DNA from: Facklamia languida CCUG 37842 | GTDB taxonomy: Bacteria; Bacillota; Bacilli; Lactobacillales; Aerococcaceae | Assembly (NCBI RefSeq): GCF_000245795.1 | Contig: NZ_JH601133.1 | Location: 867,169-931,168 of the forward strand | DNA length: 64,000 bases | Direction of reading: 5' to 3' | Shown here: one piece after another, positions 1 to 7,578 of the stretch | How the letters are laid out: each line of letters begins with the position of its first letter | Numbering within the stretch: the stretch's first letter is position 1 | Program-made: the position numbers and the translations under genes | Notes under the pieces: generated by a model | Seen by the model: only the letters and a program-made list of their open reading frames with translations | Databases searched by the model: none | What the model was told of the DNA's origin: nothing

Positions 1-1
1 T

Positions 2-427
2 AGTGAGGGTCAGGCGGTTTATCGGGTGGCGAGTAAGTGGTTAACCCTTGGTCGCAAGATGAAAATTATGGATGGCCAGACAGGAGAAGCTGTCTGTCAA
101 GTGGACCAGCAAGTCATCGCTTTTACACCGACCATGAAGGTTTATTACCAGGGCCAACACTTTTGTACCATTCGCAAGAAGATAACCCTCTTTAGACCTA
201 AGTATGTGGTGTCTGGCTTGAACTGGCAGATTGAAGGGAATATTTTCCAACATGATTACAAAATTCGTGACCACCGCGGTCATGTGATCGTTGAAGTTCG
301 CAAGAAATTCTTCGCCTGGTCTGATACCTTTGAGTTTAATATTAAGGATGAAACAATTGATCCAGTGCAAGTGGTTGCGGTCATCCTAGCGATCGATATG
401 GCGATGGATCAAGCAGAATCAAACTAG
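2..427 (+). CDS. LURP-one-related (LOR/YxjI-like) protein, 5' part outside the window
   Basis: The reading frame is open from the first bases of the window, so the true start lies upstream; an internal GTG at 26 is not needed as a start. The visible 141 or so residues show the alternating beta-strand pattern of the LURP-one/Tubby-like fold: repeated short strands such as YRVASKWLTLG, KMKIMD and YKIRDHRGHVIVEV. Full-length bacterial YxjI-like proteins have roughly 160 residues, so only a short N-terminal piece is missing. Such proteins resemble phospholipid scramblases in fold, but their bacterial function is unknown. A rho-independent terminator follows directly. Family assignment is by pattern recognition and moderately sure; no function is claimed. 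Confidence 0.7.
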   Translation, partial: SEGQAVYRVASKWLTLGRKMKIMDGQTGEAVCQVDQQVIAFTPTMKVYYQGQHFCTIRKKITLFRPKYVVSGLNWQIEGNIFQHDYKIRDHRGHVIVEVRKKFFAWSDTFEFNIKDETIDPVQVVAVILAIDMAMDQAESN

Positions 428-437
428 TCAATCAATG

Positions 438-470
438 AAGCCACACCTCCTTGAGCGTGTGGCTTTTCTG
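438..470 (+). terminator. Rho-independent terminator after the LOR gene
   Basis: An 8-bp GC-rich stem (AGCCACAC at 439-446 with GTGTGGCT at 457-464) is followed by a short T run. It lies 11 bases after the stop codon of the LOR gene. Confidence 0.75.
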
Positions 471-566
471 TTAGTACGTCTTTTGTGTTTAAGACCTGGG
501 TGAGAGGAGGTATTCTTGGCTGGCAGTTCACTTGGATCTAAGACCCCTTTTTGGTTGGTGTCCAGC

Positions 567-600
567 AAAAAAGCCTAGCCCTCAAAAGAGCTAGGCTTAA
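567..600 (-). terminator. Rho-independent terminator of the sortase gene
   Basis: Read on the minus strand, AAGCCTAGC and GCTAGGCTT form a 9-bp stem followed by a T run (567-573 on the plus strand is all A). It sits downstream of the minus-strand sortase gene, before the converging LOR terminator. Confidence 0.8.
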
Positions 601-627
601 AATAATCACAAGACGGTTAGTAGGTCA

Positions 628-1395
628 TTAGTAGGTCGGTACCTGGTCAAAGATTGTTTGATCGATGCCGAAGGCATCCGTCATATCCTTAGTTGCCTCT
701 TTAATTGGCACGGTCTCTTTGAGTTCTCCTTGGACAACGACGCGGTTGGAAGTCACAGAAGGACTATCACAGGTGACGAGGGTGACAATTGCTTGGGAGG
801 TATCATTAATCACCGAGGTCTGGGTAGCTGGAACGGTCATGACATTATAGATCTCATAAACATAGATCTTGTCTAAGTCCGTTAGATAGATCGTTTGTCC
901 CTTCTTAGCATTGAGAAGTGGGGCAAAGAGAAGTTTAGGGTCAACCGAGTGGTGACTCGATAAGACATAGTTGGCTTTCCCCATTTCTTGGTCAGGTTTT
1001 AAGGTGCCTGCCCCGAAGTACATCCCTTCATTGGAAGTTCCCTTATTAATTGGGAGGTTGATATTCAAATCCGGAATGGCAATCCCACCGATTACAGGTA
1101 GGTGGTCTGGATTGACCCCACTGGCGATCACTTGAACAGGATCAATTGAACGGACTTCATTGAATTCGAAGGTGACATCCTTTTGTTGGTTGGCGAGGAT
1201 TTGCTCCCGGGTTAAATTTCCCGCAGTGATCCGAGCGGAGTTGGTCTGGATGAGATAGTTCTTGATCGGGTTGAGGGCAAAGAGGGCGATTGCTACTAGA
1301 ATGAGCAGGATGCCGATAAAGGTTGAGAACTTCCCTCCTTTTTTCTTGCGACGGCTAGAACGTGTCGGTTTAACAGCAGGTTGTTTACGAGCCAT
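628..1395 (-). CDS. srtA: Class A sortase
   Basis: Membrane-anchored cysteine transpeptidase that cleaves LPXTG-type sorting signals and attaches surface proteins to peptidoglycan. The 255-residue protein has a lysine/arginine-rich cytoplasmic N-terminus, one membrane segment at about 22-43, and the sortase beta-barrel after it. The catalytic triad is visible: His148/149 in SSHHS, Cys209 in TLVTC and Arg218 in SNRVVV. The start at 1395 was chosen because GGAGGA stands just before this ATG; the frame stays open further upstream to 1623, but that extension (71 extra codons) overlaps the divergent signal peptidase start and looks non-coding. No LPXTG substrate is encoded in this window, consistent with a housekeeping sortase. 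Divergent from signal peptidase I. Confidence 0.88.
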   Translation of the reverse strand: MARKQPAVKPTRSSRRKKKGGKFSTFIGILLILVAIALFALNPIKNYLIQTNSARITAGNLTREQILANQQKDVTFEFNEVRSIDPVQVIASGVNPDHLPVIGGIAIPDLNINLPINKGTSNEGMYFGAGTLKPDQEMGKANYVLSSHHSVDPKLLFAPLLNAKKGQTIYLTDLDKIYVYEIYNVMTVPATQTSVINDTSQAIVTLVTCDSPSVTSNRVVVQGELKETVPIKEATKDMTDAFGIDQTIFDQVPTY

Positions 1396-1626
1396 AAGAT
1401 CCTCCATAGATAATATTGATTTAAATTGAGCAATTAATAGTTTCATTCTATCATTCTTTTTGAATAAATGGTACGATCCACTTAAAAAATCTAGAATACT
1501 AGGGAGTTTGTTCACAAAAAAGTCATTAACCAGGAGGAGTCGATGGTCTCGCAATTTCATACGTGCAAAATGAACCGAATCGTTATATGATGGTAGGGTA
1601 ATCGAAAAGTGAGGAGAAATCAAAGA

Positions 1627-2235
1627 ATGAAAGCTTTCTTTAAAGAATTATTAAGTTGGATCTTATATCTGTGCGTTTGGCTGGGTGTCCTCTTTGTGGT
1701 TTATAATTGGGTGGCCCAACCCTTCCAAGTGGATGGGTCGTCGATGGAGCATACGCTGGAGGATGGCGAGCGCTTATGGATGTGGAAACTAGGCAAGATC
1801 GACCGATTTGATGTTGTCATCTTTCCTGAACCTTTTCAAAGAGAGGAGGACCCCAACCGGCTCTACGTGAAACGGGTCATTGGCTTGCCCGGGGATACAA
1901 TCGCCAGCAAGGGCGATCGGCTCTTGATTAATGGCAAGGAGATGGAGGAGCCCTACCTAGAAGAGAAGGCGGATGAGTATAAGCAAGGGCAAGGTCAATT
2001 GTTTACGCAAGACTTTGACATGACAGAACTCACAGGGGAACAGGTTGTCCCTGAAGGTAAATTATTTGTGATGGGAGATAATCGACGCAATTCCTTAGAT
2101 AGTCGATCTTTCGGATTTATTGATGAAGAAGATGTGTTGGGTGAAGCGACATTTATCTATTGGCCTTTGGCTGAATTTGGGTCGTTAGAAAGCTATCAAT
2201 TAAATGAAGACCAATCCGCCATTGTCAGCAAATAA
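1627..2235 (+). CDS. lepB: Signal peptidase I
   Basis: Membrane serine protease that removes signal peptides from secreted preproteins. One N-terminal membrane anchor (residues about 8-28) is followed by the Ser box GSSMEHTL with the catalytic Ser39, and the Lys box YVKRVIGLPGD with the general base Lys82. The C-terminal GDNRRNSLDSR motif (box E) is intact. The 202-residue length is normal for Gram-positive single-anchor SipS-like enzymes. The ATG at 1627 is preferred; GAGGAG at 1611-1616 lies 10 bases upstream. A GTG at 1609 is in frame but overlaps that ribosome-binding site. The gene stands alone between the divergent sortase and the proS T-box promoter. Confidence 0.92.
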   Translation: MKAFFKELLSWILYLCVWLGVLFVVYNWVAQPFQVDGSSMEHTLEDGERLWMWKLGKIDRFDVVIFPEPFQREEDPNRLYVKRVIGLPGDTIASKGDRLLINGKEMEEPYLEEKADEYKQGQGQLFTQDFDMTELTGEQVVPEGKLFVMGDNRRNSLDSRSFGFIDEEDVLGEATFIYWPLAEFGSLESYQLNEDQSAIVSK

Positions 2236-2241
2236 AGGGAC

Positions 2242-2269
2242 TTGATCTATTGGGCAATCTTGCTATAAT
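2242..2269 (+). promoter_or_regulatory. Promoter of the proS T-box transcript
   Basis: TTGATC at 2242-2247 and TATAAT at 2264-2269 are separated by 16 bases, and TGC just before the -10 makes it an extended -10. Transcription would start near 2276. Confidence 0.7.
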
Positions 2270-2275
2270 TGGAAG

Positions 2276-2481
2276 CAAATAGATCAGTAAATTTTTGATG
2301 GTTACTAAGCGAGAGATAGACGGTGCAAGTATCTCCCCACTCAAGGATTGAACCTGCTATTTTTTTAGGATAGGTAGCCCCTTTATCGCTTGGAGTTGGC
2401 ATCAATCAATGATGCAATCAAGGTGGTACCGCGGAGATGATTGAACCTTCGTCCTTTATGGGACGGAGGCTTATTTTTTTA
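2276..2481 (+). promoter_or_regulatory. T-box riboswitch leader of proS
   Basis: The canonical T-box core AAGGTGGTACCGCG is at 2420-2433. It is followed by an intrinsic terminator: CCTTCGTCC at 2446-2454 pairs with GGACGGAGG at 2461-2469, then a T run. The T-box 5' part can pair with the terminator 5' arm region to form the antiterminator when uncharged tRNA binds. Upstream lies a structured region (about 2300-2400) that would be stem I; a CCT at 2353-2355 in GAACCTGC is a plausible proline specifier, but stem I was not folded, so the specifier is inference. Uncharged tRNA-Pro should raise proS expression. Confidence 0.88.
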
Positions 2482-2492
2482 GGAGGAAGAGC

Positions 2493-3950
2493 ATGGTAAC
2501 GAGAAAAGAAGATTTTTCAAAATGGTATTTACAAATTATCCAGCAAGCAGATTTAATGGATTATTCCCCTGTTCGAGGTTGTATGATTTTTAAGCCGAAT
2601 GGCTTTGAGCTGTGGGAACATATTCAGGCGTATTTTAACAAACGTCTGAAGGAGGAAGGGATTCGGAATGCTTACTTCCCAATGCTGATTCCAGAAGCTT
2701 TCTTCAATAAGGAGAAGGATCATGTGGAAGGGTTTAGTCCGGAATTACCTTGGGTGACAGAAGCAGCGGGAGAGCCATTGGAAGAACGTCTTGCTTTGAG
2801 ACCGACCTCAGAGACTATGATTGGAGATGCTTTCTCCAAATGGATCAATTCCTATCGAGACCTTCCCTATGAAATTAACCAGTGGGCTAATGTTTTTCGC
2901 TGGGAGAAGCGGACGCTTCCTTTCTTAAGGACATCTGAATTCTTGTGGCAGGAAGGGCACACTGCCCATGCGACCGCTGAAGAAGCCCAAGAGCGGACGC
3001 AAAAGATGCTTGAGATCTACGCAGAGATGATTGAAGGCCTGTTGGCGGTTCCGGTCTTCCAAGGTGAAAAGACCCCTTCCGAACGCTTTGCTGGAGCAGT
3101 TCAGACCTTATCCGTCGAATCCATGATGCAAGATGGTAAGGCCGTGCAAACGGGGACCTCTCATTACATGGGGACCAAGTTTGCGGAAGCCTTTAACATT
3201 CGCTACTTAAACCCTGACAATGAACATGTTTATGCGTATACAACTTCTTGGGGTGTCTCCACCCGTCTGATTGGTGCAATGATCATGACCCATTCCGATG
3301 ACCAAGGTTTAGTCTTACCGCCCGCAGTCGCACCTCAACAGGTGGTCTTCATTCCAGTGGGACCTAAGAAGAAATTACCAGAAGTCCTTGATAAAGTTAA
3401 AGACTTGAATCAAGCGCTTCGTGACCGGGGAATTCGCACCTATGTGGATGACAGCGATAATTCTGCAGGTTATAAGTTTAATGAGTGGGAGCTACGTGGA
3501 GCCGCCTTGCGGATCGAAATTGGACCACGAGATATTGAAAATCAACAGGTCATCATGAAGGCTCGTGACTTACAAGATAAGGAAGCGGTCGGCTTCACTG
3601 ACCTTGTGGCAGAAGTGGAAGCCCAATTAGAAGCCATGCAAACGCGTCTCTTAGATAAAGCGCGGCAAATGAACCAGGCGAATTGTTATACCCAGATTGA
3701 GACTTTGGAGGAATTGGAAGCCCATATTGCAGCTAAGAAGGAAGCGAACGAAGTACCTGGTTGGGTCCTAGCAGGATGGGATGGAACGGAAGAAACGGAA
3801 GCTCTCATTAAGGAGCGCACAGGCTTTACAACACGTAATATTCCATTTGACCGGTACTTTGAAGGGGACAATGCCTTGCCACGTAAGGACACGTGTATTG
3901 TGACAGGGAAGCCAGCCTGCCATACAGTCTGGTTAGCTCGTGCTTATTAA
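2493..3950 (+). CDS. proS: Prolyl-tRNA synthetase, archaeal/eukaryote-type (ProS type 3)
   Basis: Charges tRNA-Pro with proline. The 485-residue protein begins with KEDFSKWY and DYSPVRGCM, has the class II motifs (FRWEKRT for motif 2, RLIGAMIMTHSDDQGLVLP towards motif 3) and ends in ARAY with a C-terminal tyrosine. These are marks of the short archaeal/eukaryotic type; the about 180-residue INS editing domain of the usual bacterial type (about 570 residues) is absent. The C-terminal zinc domain is eroded: where four Cys are usual, WDGTEET and CIVTG retain one. It is preceded by a T-box leader and a strong AGGAGGAAG ribosome-binding site at 2481-2489. The thioesterase gene follows 14 bases downstream. 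Confidence 0.93.
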   Translation: MVTRKEDFSKWYLQIIQQADLMDYSPVRGCMIFKPNGFELWEHIQAYFNKRLKEEGIRNAYFPMLIPEAFFNKEKDHVEGFSPELPWVTEAAGEPLEERLALRPTSETMIGDAFSKWINSYRDLPYEINQWANVFRWEKRTLPFLRTSEFLWQEGHTAHATAEEAQERTQKMLEIYAEMIEGLLAVPVFQGEKTPSERFAGAVQTLSVESMMQDGKAVQTGTSHYMGTKFAEAFNIRYLNPDNEHVYAYTTSWGVSTRLIGAMIMTHSDDQGLVLPPAVAPQQVVFIPVGPKKKLPEVLDKVKDLNQALRDRGIRTYVDDSDNSAGYKFNEWELRGAALRIEIGPRDIENQQVIMKARDLQDKEAVGFTDLVAEVEAQLEAMQTRLLDKARQMNQANCYTQIETLEELEAHIAAKKEANEVPGWVLAGWDGTEETEALIKERTGFTTRNIPFDRYFEGDNALPRKDTCIVTGKPACHTVWLARAY

Positions 3951-3964
3951 GAAGGAGTGATCCT

Positions 3965-4492
3965 GTGGAGAGACCTATCAAGCTTTGTCGTCAAACGCGT
4001 GCCATTCAGACCCATCGGATCTTGCCAAGTCATTGCAATATGCACCAGACCTTATTTGGCGGACGGCTGATGGAATTCATTGATAATTGTGCCTCAATCT
4101 CCGTCTCCAGACATACGCGCTCACTCTGTGTAACAGCTTCGATGGATAGTTTGAACTTTATTCGTCCTCTACAACTCTCCGATTCGACCTGTGTCGAAAC
4201 CTATGTATCGGGTGTTGGAACGACCTCTGTTGAAGTCTTTGTCAAGGTCATTGGTGAGCGGCTAGAAACAGGCGAGCGCTACCTGGCGGCAACGGCTTTC
4301 TTAACCTTCGTGACTGTCCCTAAGAACGGCCAAAAGGTGATTGCGCCTGGTATTAAGGCTGAAAGTCCAGAAGAAATTCTCGTTACATCTGGCTATGAAG
4401 AAAGGCGGCAACGACGACTGGCAGCTAAAGAAGCAGACCAACGCTTCAACCAAGAGATTAATATCCATCAACCCTGGCTAACTGAGGAGTAA
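3965..4492 (+). CDS. Acyl-CoA thioesterase, hotdog fold (YkhA/BACH-like)
   Basis: Predicted to hydrolyse acyl-CoA to free fatty acid and CoA in the cytosol. The core region carries the family signature HRILPSHCNMHQTLFGGRL, with the Asn/His and GG turn of the hotdog helix, followed by EFIDNCASI, where an acidic catalytic residue is expected, and the strand region ASMDSLNFIRPL. Length of 175 residues is typical for the single-hotdog form. The GTG at 3965 was chosen because AAGGAG at 3952-3957 lies 7 bases upstream; the open frame reaches further back into proS but lacks a ribosome-binding site there. Probably cotranscribed with proS, though the functional link is unclear. Confidence 0.82.
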   Translation: MERPIKLCRQTRAIQTHRILPSHCNMHQTLFGGRLMEFIDNCASISVSRHTRSLCVTASMDSLNFIRPLQLSDSTCVETYVSGVGTTSVEVFVKVIGERLETGERYLAATAFLTFVTVPKNGQKVIAPGIKAESPEEILVTSGYEERRQRRLAAKEADQRFNQEINIHQPWLTEE

Positions 4493-4579
4493 AATTCCTA
4501 ATTACTTGAGAGATCGGTCATCCAGGCGAGCGAGTTTAGGCATGATGGATGCATGATGCACCATAGGAAGGAATCAATT

Positions 4580-5356
4580 ATGAAATGTTTAGCACTCGAT
4601 ACTTCGACTTCCACCCTATCTTTGAGCCTTTTTCAAGAAGGGGAATTATTAGCTAGTCGGAGTTCTAATATTACTAAGCAGCATGGTGAGCATTTGCTCA
4701 ACCAGGTTGCCCAGATATTAGACCAGGCCCAATGGCAAGCCAGTCAACTGGATGCCCTCTATCTCGGACAGGGGCCTGGTTCCTATACGGGATTGAGAAT
4801 AGGAGCGACCATGGCCAAAGTCTGGGCCAAGAACCTGGGGTGTTCTTTGTATGCTTGTTCCAGCTTGGCCTTGATGGCAGGTCAGATTCAAGATCCTGGT
4901 GAAAACCTGATCTTAGTGCCACTGATGGATGCGAGACGGGGAACCGCCTATACGGGCGCTTACCAATGGCAAGCGGGTCAATTGGTCCAGCTGGTCGAAG
5001 ACCAACATGTGGATTGGCAAGAATGGGTTGAATCGACCCTTTGCCCTGCACTTGAATCGACCTGTAACCGAAGCTGCTTAGTCTTCATCACGACCGATGG
5101 ATGGGACTTGGTTGACCTGGTTAAGGACCAGCTCGTTTCTTTACTTCCCTACCATGTGATCACTGGGCATCACGCTTGGCCCGATACTCGGTCTGCTCTA
5201 ATAGTACCCCATGAAGAGGTCCAGGATATTGATACCTTTACCCCCTTCTATGCTCATTTAACCTTGGCGGAACAAGAGTGGGCTCAAAGAAATGCAAAAG
5301 AGATAAATAAACATGAAAAATATGTGGAACAAACTAATGAAACCAATTTGTCATAA
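4580..5356 (+). CDS. tsaB: tRNA threonylcarbamoyladenosine biosynthesis protein TsaB
   Basis: Partner of TsaD in forming N6-threonylcarbamoyladenosine at position 37 of ANN-decoding tRNAs. The N-terminus MKCLALDTSTSTLSLSL and the GQGPGSYTGLRIG motif (residues about 71-83) are characteristic of the ASKHA-fold TsaB scaffold, which lacks the metal ligands of TsaD. Length of 258 residues is at the long end for the family. The ATG at 4580 was chosen over the upstream 4553 ATG because AGGAAGG lies just before it and the protein then starts exactly at the family N-terminus. The 3' end overlaps the next gene by 44 bases, suggesting translational coupling in the tsaB-GNAT-rimI-tsaD operon. Confidence 0.9.
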   Translation: MKCLALDTSTSTLSLSLFQEGELLASRSSNITKQHGEHLLNQVAQILDQAQWQASQLDALYLGQGPGSYTGLRIGATMAKVWAKNLGCSLYACSSLALMAGQIQDPGENLILVPLMDARRGTAYTGAYQWQAGQLVQLVEDQHVDWQEWVESTLCPALESTCNRSCLVFITTDGWDLVDLVKDQLVSLLPYHVITGHHAWPDTRSALIVPHEEVQDIDTFTPFYAHLTLAEQEWAQRNAKEINKHEKYVEQTNETNLS

Positions 5357-5915
5357 GTCCTTTCATTCGGTTAATCATCGAGCGATGAACCAATTAGCTT
5401 GCTGGTTGGCAAACTATCCGGCTCTTGAAGGCTTTGGGGGGAGCATCTCTCCTCGGATAGCAGTCTTTGATGATCTCGTCGAGATGGTGGCCCTGGAGGA
5501 ACGTGGCTATCAAGGATATGTAGCCTGGTCCTTAGAAGACTTTCAAAGAGATTGGCGGTTAAATCGCCATGGGGTTTATATCGTCTTAGAAGCGAGCAAA
5601 GTGGGTCCGATCATTGGGATGGTGACGGGGCGGTTTATTGAGGGGTGCAGTCACATCAGTCATCTAGTCATTGATCCTGCTTGGCAAGGACAAGGATTAG
5701 GGGCCTATCTATTAGAAGTCTGGTTGAGGGCCAGTCAAGTCCTAGGCAAGAAGGCGGTTGAATTAGAGGTTAGGGAATCAAATTGCCGTGCGCAAAGACT
5801 GTATTATCGTTTTGGCTTCAAACAAGTGGCTCGTAAAGAATTCTACTATGAGGAAAGTGGGGAGACGGCCTTACTCTTAAGATGTTCATTAAGAGAATGG
5901 CCATTTAGCGAATGA
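5313..5915 (+). CDS. GNAT-family N-acetyltransferase (RimI-like paralogue)
   Basis: Predicted acetyl-CoA-dependent N-acetyltransferase. The C-terminal half has the GNAT core: HISHLVIDPAWQGQGLGAYLL (motif A, with the Q-x-x-G-x-G pyrophosphate loop, residues about 115-135), then ELEVRESNCRAQRLYYRFGF (motif B), as in RimI. The first 40 or so residues are not recognisable and could include non-coding sequence; the ATG at 5313 lies inside tsaB, and later starts such as the ATG at 5385 (MNQLAC) are possible. A second RimI-like gene follows with an ATGA overlap, so this operon carries two tandem GNAT enzymes where many relatives have one. Its target protein is unknown. Confidence 0.75.
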   Translation: MKNMWNKLMKPICHKSFHSVNHRAMNQLACWLANYPALEGFGGSISPRIAVFDDLVEMVALEERGYQGYVAWSLEDFQRDWRLNRHGVYIVLEASKVGPIIGMVTGRFIEGCSHISHLVIDPAWQGQGLGAYLLEVWLRASQVLGKKAVELEVRESNCRAQRLYYRFGFKQVARKEFYYEESGETALLLRCSLREWPFSE

Positions 5916-6370
5916 TTGAAAGTGTTTATTATCAGGCGCCAGAGATCCCTGCTGTGATTGAAGAAGCGGTCTGCCAATCGAATCAAACCTTTAATTGGTC
6001 CTTGGAAGCCAGCCGGGCCGACCTGATGAATCCCCTGACCCGGTTGATGGTCCTGCAGGGCGCTGGTCAGGTCTATGCTTATTGTGGTTGGCACCAGGTG
6101 GTTGATGAGGCGACGATCAATTATTTTTGGGTGGCTCCCGCCTGCCGCCGCCAAGGCTTAGGCCGTCAGCTATTAGCAGCAGCCCTAAAAGAAATGACCC
6201 ATGACGCTATTAAAGCAGTCTATTTAGAAGTGCGTGCGAGTAACCAAGCGGCCCTTGGCTTATATGATCAACTAGGCTTCCTACCTATCGGGAGACGGCC
6301 GCAATACTACCATGCCCCATCCGAAGATGGGATCCTTTTGCAATACCAAGTAGAGGAAGGAGAGAAGTAA
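5912..6370 (+). CDS. rimI: Ribosomal protein S18-alanine N-acetyltransferase RimI
   Basis: GNAT enzyme expected to acetylate the N-terminal alanine of ribosomal protein S18 and possibly other proteins. The motif A region reads [19 protein letters not shown] with the R-R-x-G-x-G pantetheine-pyrophosphate loop, followed by [18 protein letters not shown] and GRRPQYY, the usual RimI ending. At 152 residues it has the normal family length. Its ATG overlaps the stop of the previous GNAT gene by four bases and its stop is one base from the start of tsaD, which is the standard position of rimI between tsaB and tsaD in Firmicutes. The tandem paralogue upstream makes it uncertain which copy acetylates S18. 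Confidence 0.83.
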   Translation: MIESVYYQAPEIPAVIEEAVCQSNQTFNWSLEASRADLMNPLTRLMVLQGAGQVYAYCGWHQVVDEATINYFWVAPACRRQGLGRQLLAAALKEMTHDAIKAVYLEVRASNQAALGLYDQLGFLPIGRRPQYYHAPSEDGILLQYQVEEGEK

Positions 6371-6371
6371 G

Positions 6372-7391
6372 ATGGAATCAATCATTCTAGCTCTTGAATC
6401 GTCTTGTGACGAGACGAGTGCGGCAATTGTACAAGATGGGAACAAGCTGCGTTCGAATATTGTGGCCTCTCAAGTAAAGAGTCACATGCGATTCGGGGGT
6501 GTTGTACCAGAGGTGGCTAGCCGTCATCACGTCGAACAGATTACACAAGTGATTGACTTGGCCATAGAAGAGGCTGGACTAGAAAGTGTGGGGCAAGTTG
6601 ATGCGATTGCGGTGACTCAAGGTCCTGGTTTAGTTGGCCCTTTGTTGGTTGGAATTACTGCCGCTAAGACTTTAGCTTTTGCCTATAATAAGCCGATCAT
6701 TCCAGTCAATCATTTGGCCGGTCATATCTATGCAGGGCGGTTTCTGAGACCCTTGAAATTTCCCTTACTTGCTTTACTGGTATCGGGTGGGCACACAGAA
6801 TTTGTCTACATGGAGGGGGAAGCGGACTACCATGTGATTGGCGAGACCCAGGATGATGCGGTCGGAGAAGCCTATGACAAGGTCGGACGACTGCTCAACC
6901 TCCCCTATCCAGCAGGAAAATTCATGGATGAACTGGCTCATCAGGGAAATCCTCAAGCTTATGATATCCCTCGGTCGATGCTCTATGAAGAGAACCTCGA
7001 TTTCTCCTTCTCGGGAATCAAGTCCAATGTCATGAATAAGGTCCATAATGCTCAGCAAAGAGGGGAGACCCTTCAGCGCGAAGACTTGGCTGCCAGCTTT
7101 CAAGCAGCGGTGGTCGACATCGTCCTTGGTAAGGTTCAAAAGGCCCTTGTCCAATTGCCTGCTATCCAACAATTTGTTCTAGCAGGGGGTGTGGCAGCAA
7201 ATTCAGGCTTGAGATCTGGCCTTCAAGAACTGTTTGATACGGATTACCCCGATATTGACCTCTTAATCCCTCCCTTATCCTTATGTGGGGACAATGCGGC
7301 TATGATTGGGGCGGCTGCTGAACCTCTCTTCAGGGCTGGAACCTATTCAGACTTGTCCTTTAATGCGCGGCCAGGCTTGATGCTCAAGTGA
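6372..7391 (+). CDS. tsaD: tRNA threonylcarbamoyltransferase TsaD
   Basis: Transfers the threonylcarbamoyl group from threonylcarbamoyl-AMP to A37 of tRNA, with TsaB and TsaE. The protein starts with the ASKHA phosphate loop [16 protein letters not shown], carries the metal-binding HxxxH motif as His113 and His117 in [10 protein letters not shown], and has the conserved [10 protein letters not shown] segment and the GDNAAMIG metal/nucleotide motif near the C-terminus. Length of 339 residues is typical. The gene ends the tsaB-GNAT-rimI-tsaD operon; a strong bidirectional terminator follows. tsaE and tsaC (the carbamoyl-AMP synthase) are not in this window. Confidence 0.96.
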   Translation: MESIILALESSCDETSAAIVQDGNKLRSNIVASQVKSHMRFGGVVPEVASRHHVEQITQVIDLAIEEAGLESVGQVDAIAVTQGPGLVGPLLVGITAAKTLAFAYNKPIIPVNHLAGHIYAGRFLRPLKFPLLALLVSGGHTEFVYMEGEADYHVIGETQDDAVGEAYDKVGRLLNLPYPAGKFMDELAHQGNPQAYDIPRSMLYEENLDFSFSGIKSNVMNKVHNAQQRGETLQREDLAASFQAAVVDIVLGKVQKALVQLPAIQQFVLAGGVAANSGLRSGLQELFDTDYPDIDLLIPPLSLCGDNAAMIGAAAEPLFRAGTYSDLSFNARPGLMLK

Positions 7392-7443
7392 ATAAACTTT
7401 CCATTGACAAGCCTTCGCCTTAAATGACTCACAACAAAAAAAT

Positions 7444-7490
7444 AAAAGACACTGACGATTCAATCGTCGGTGTCTTTTGGTTTTTATTTA
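7444..7490. terminator. Bidirectional terminator between tsaD and the ABC-F gene
   Basis: GACACTGACGAT and ATCGTCGGTGTC form a 12-bp stem with one G-U pair, flanked by AAAA on the left and TTTT on the right. It therefore can stop both the plus-strand tsaD operon and the minus-strand ABC-F gene. Confidence 0.9.
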
Positions 7491-7578
7491 AGGATAGAGG
7501 CCAGCCAGATAGAGGGTTGCGTGTCTATAGAGTGGCTTTTGACGGGATGAACGCCCCCGGCCTCTCTTCTTAAGCGTC

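Noticed and set aside
1396-1623. 71-codon N-terminal extension of the sortase reading frame on the minus strand
   Set aside because: It overlaps the divergent lepB ribosome-binding site, has no sortase-like sequence, and a good GGAGGA site directly precedes the ATG at 1395.
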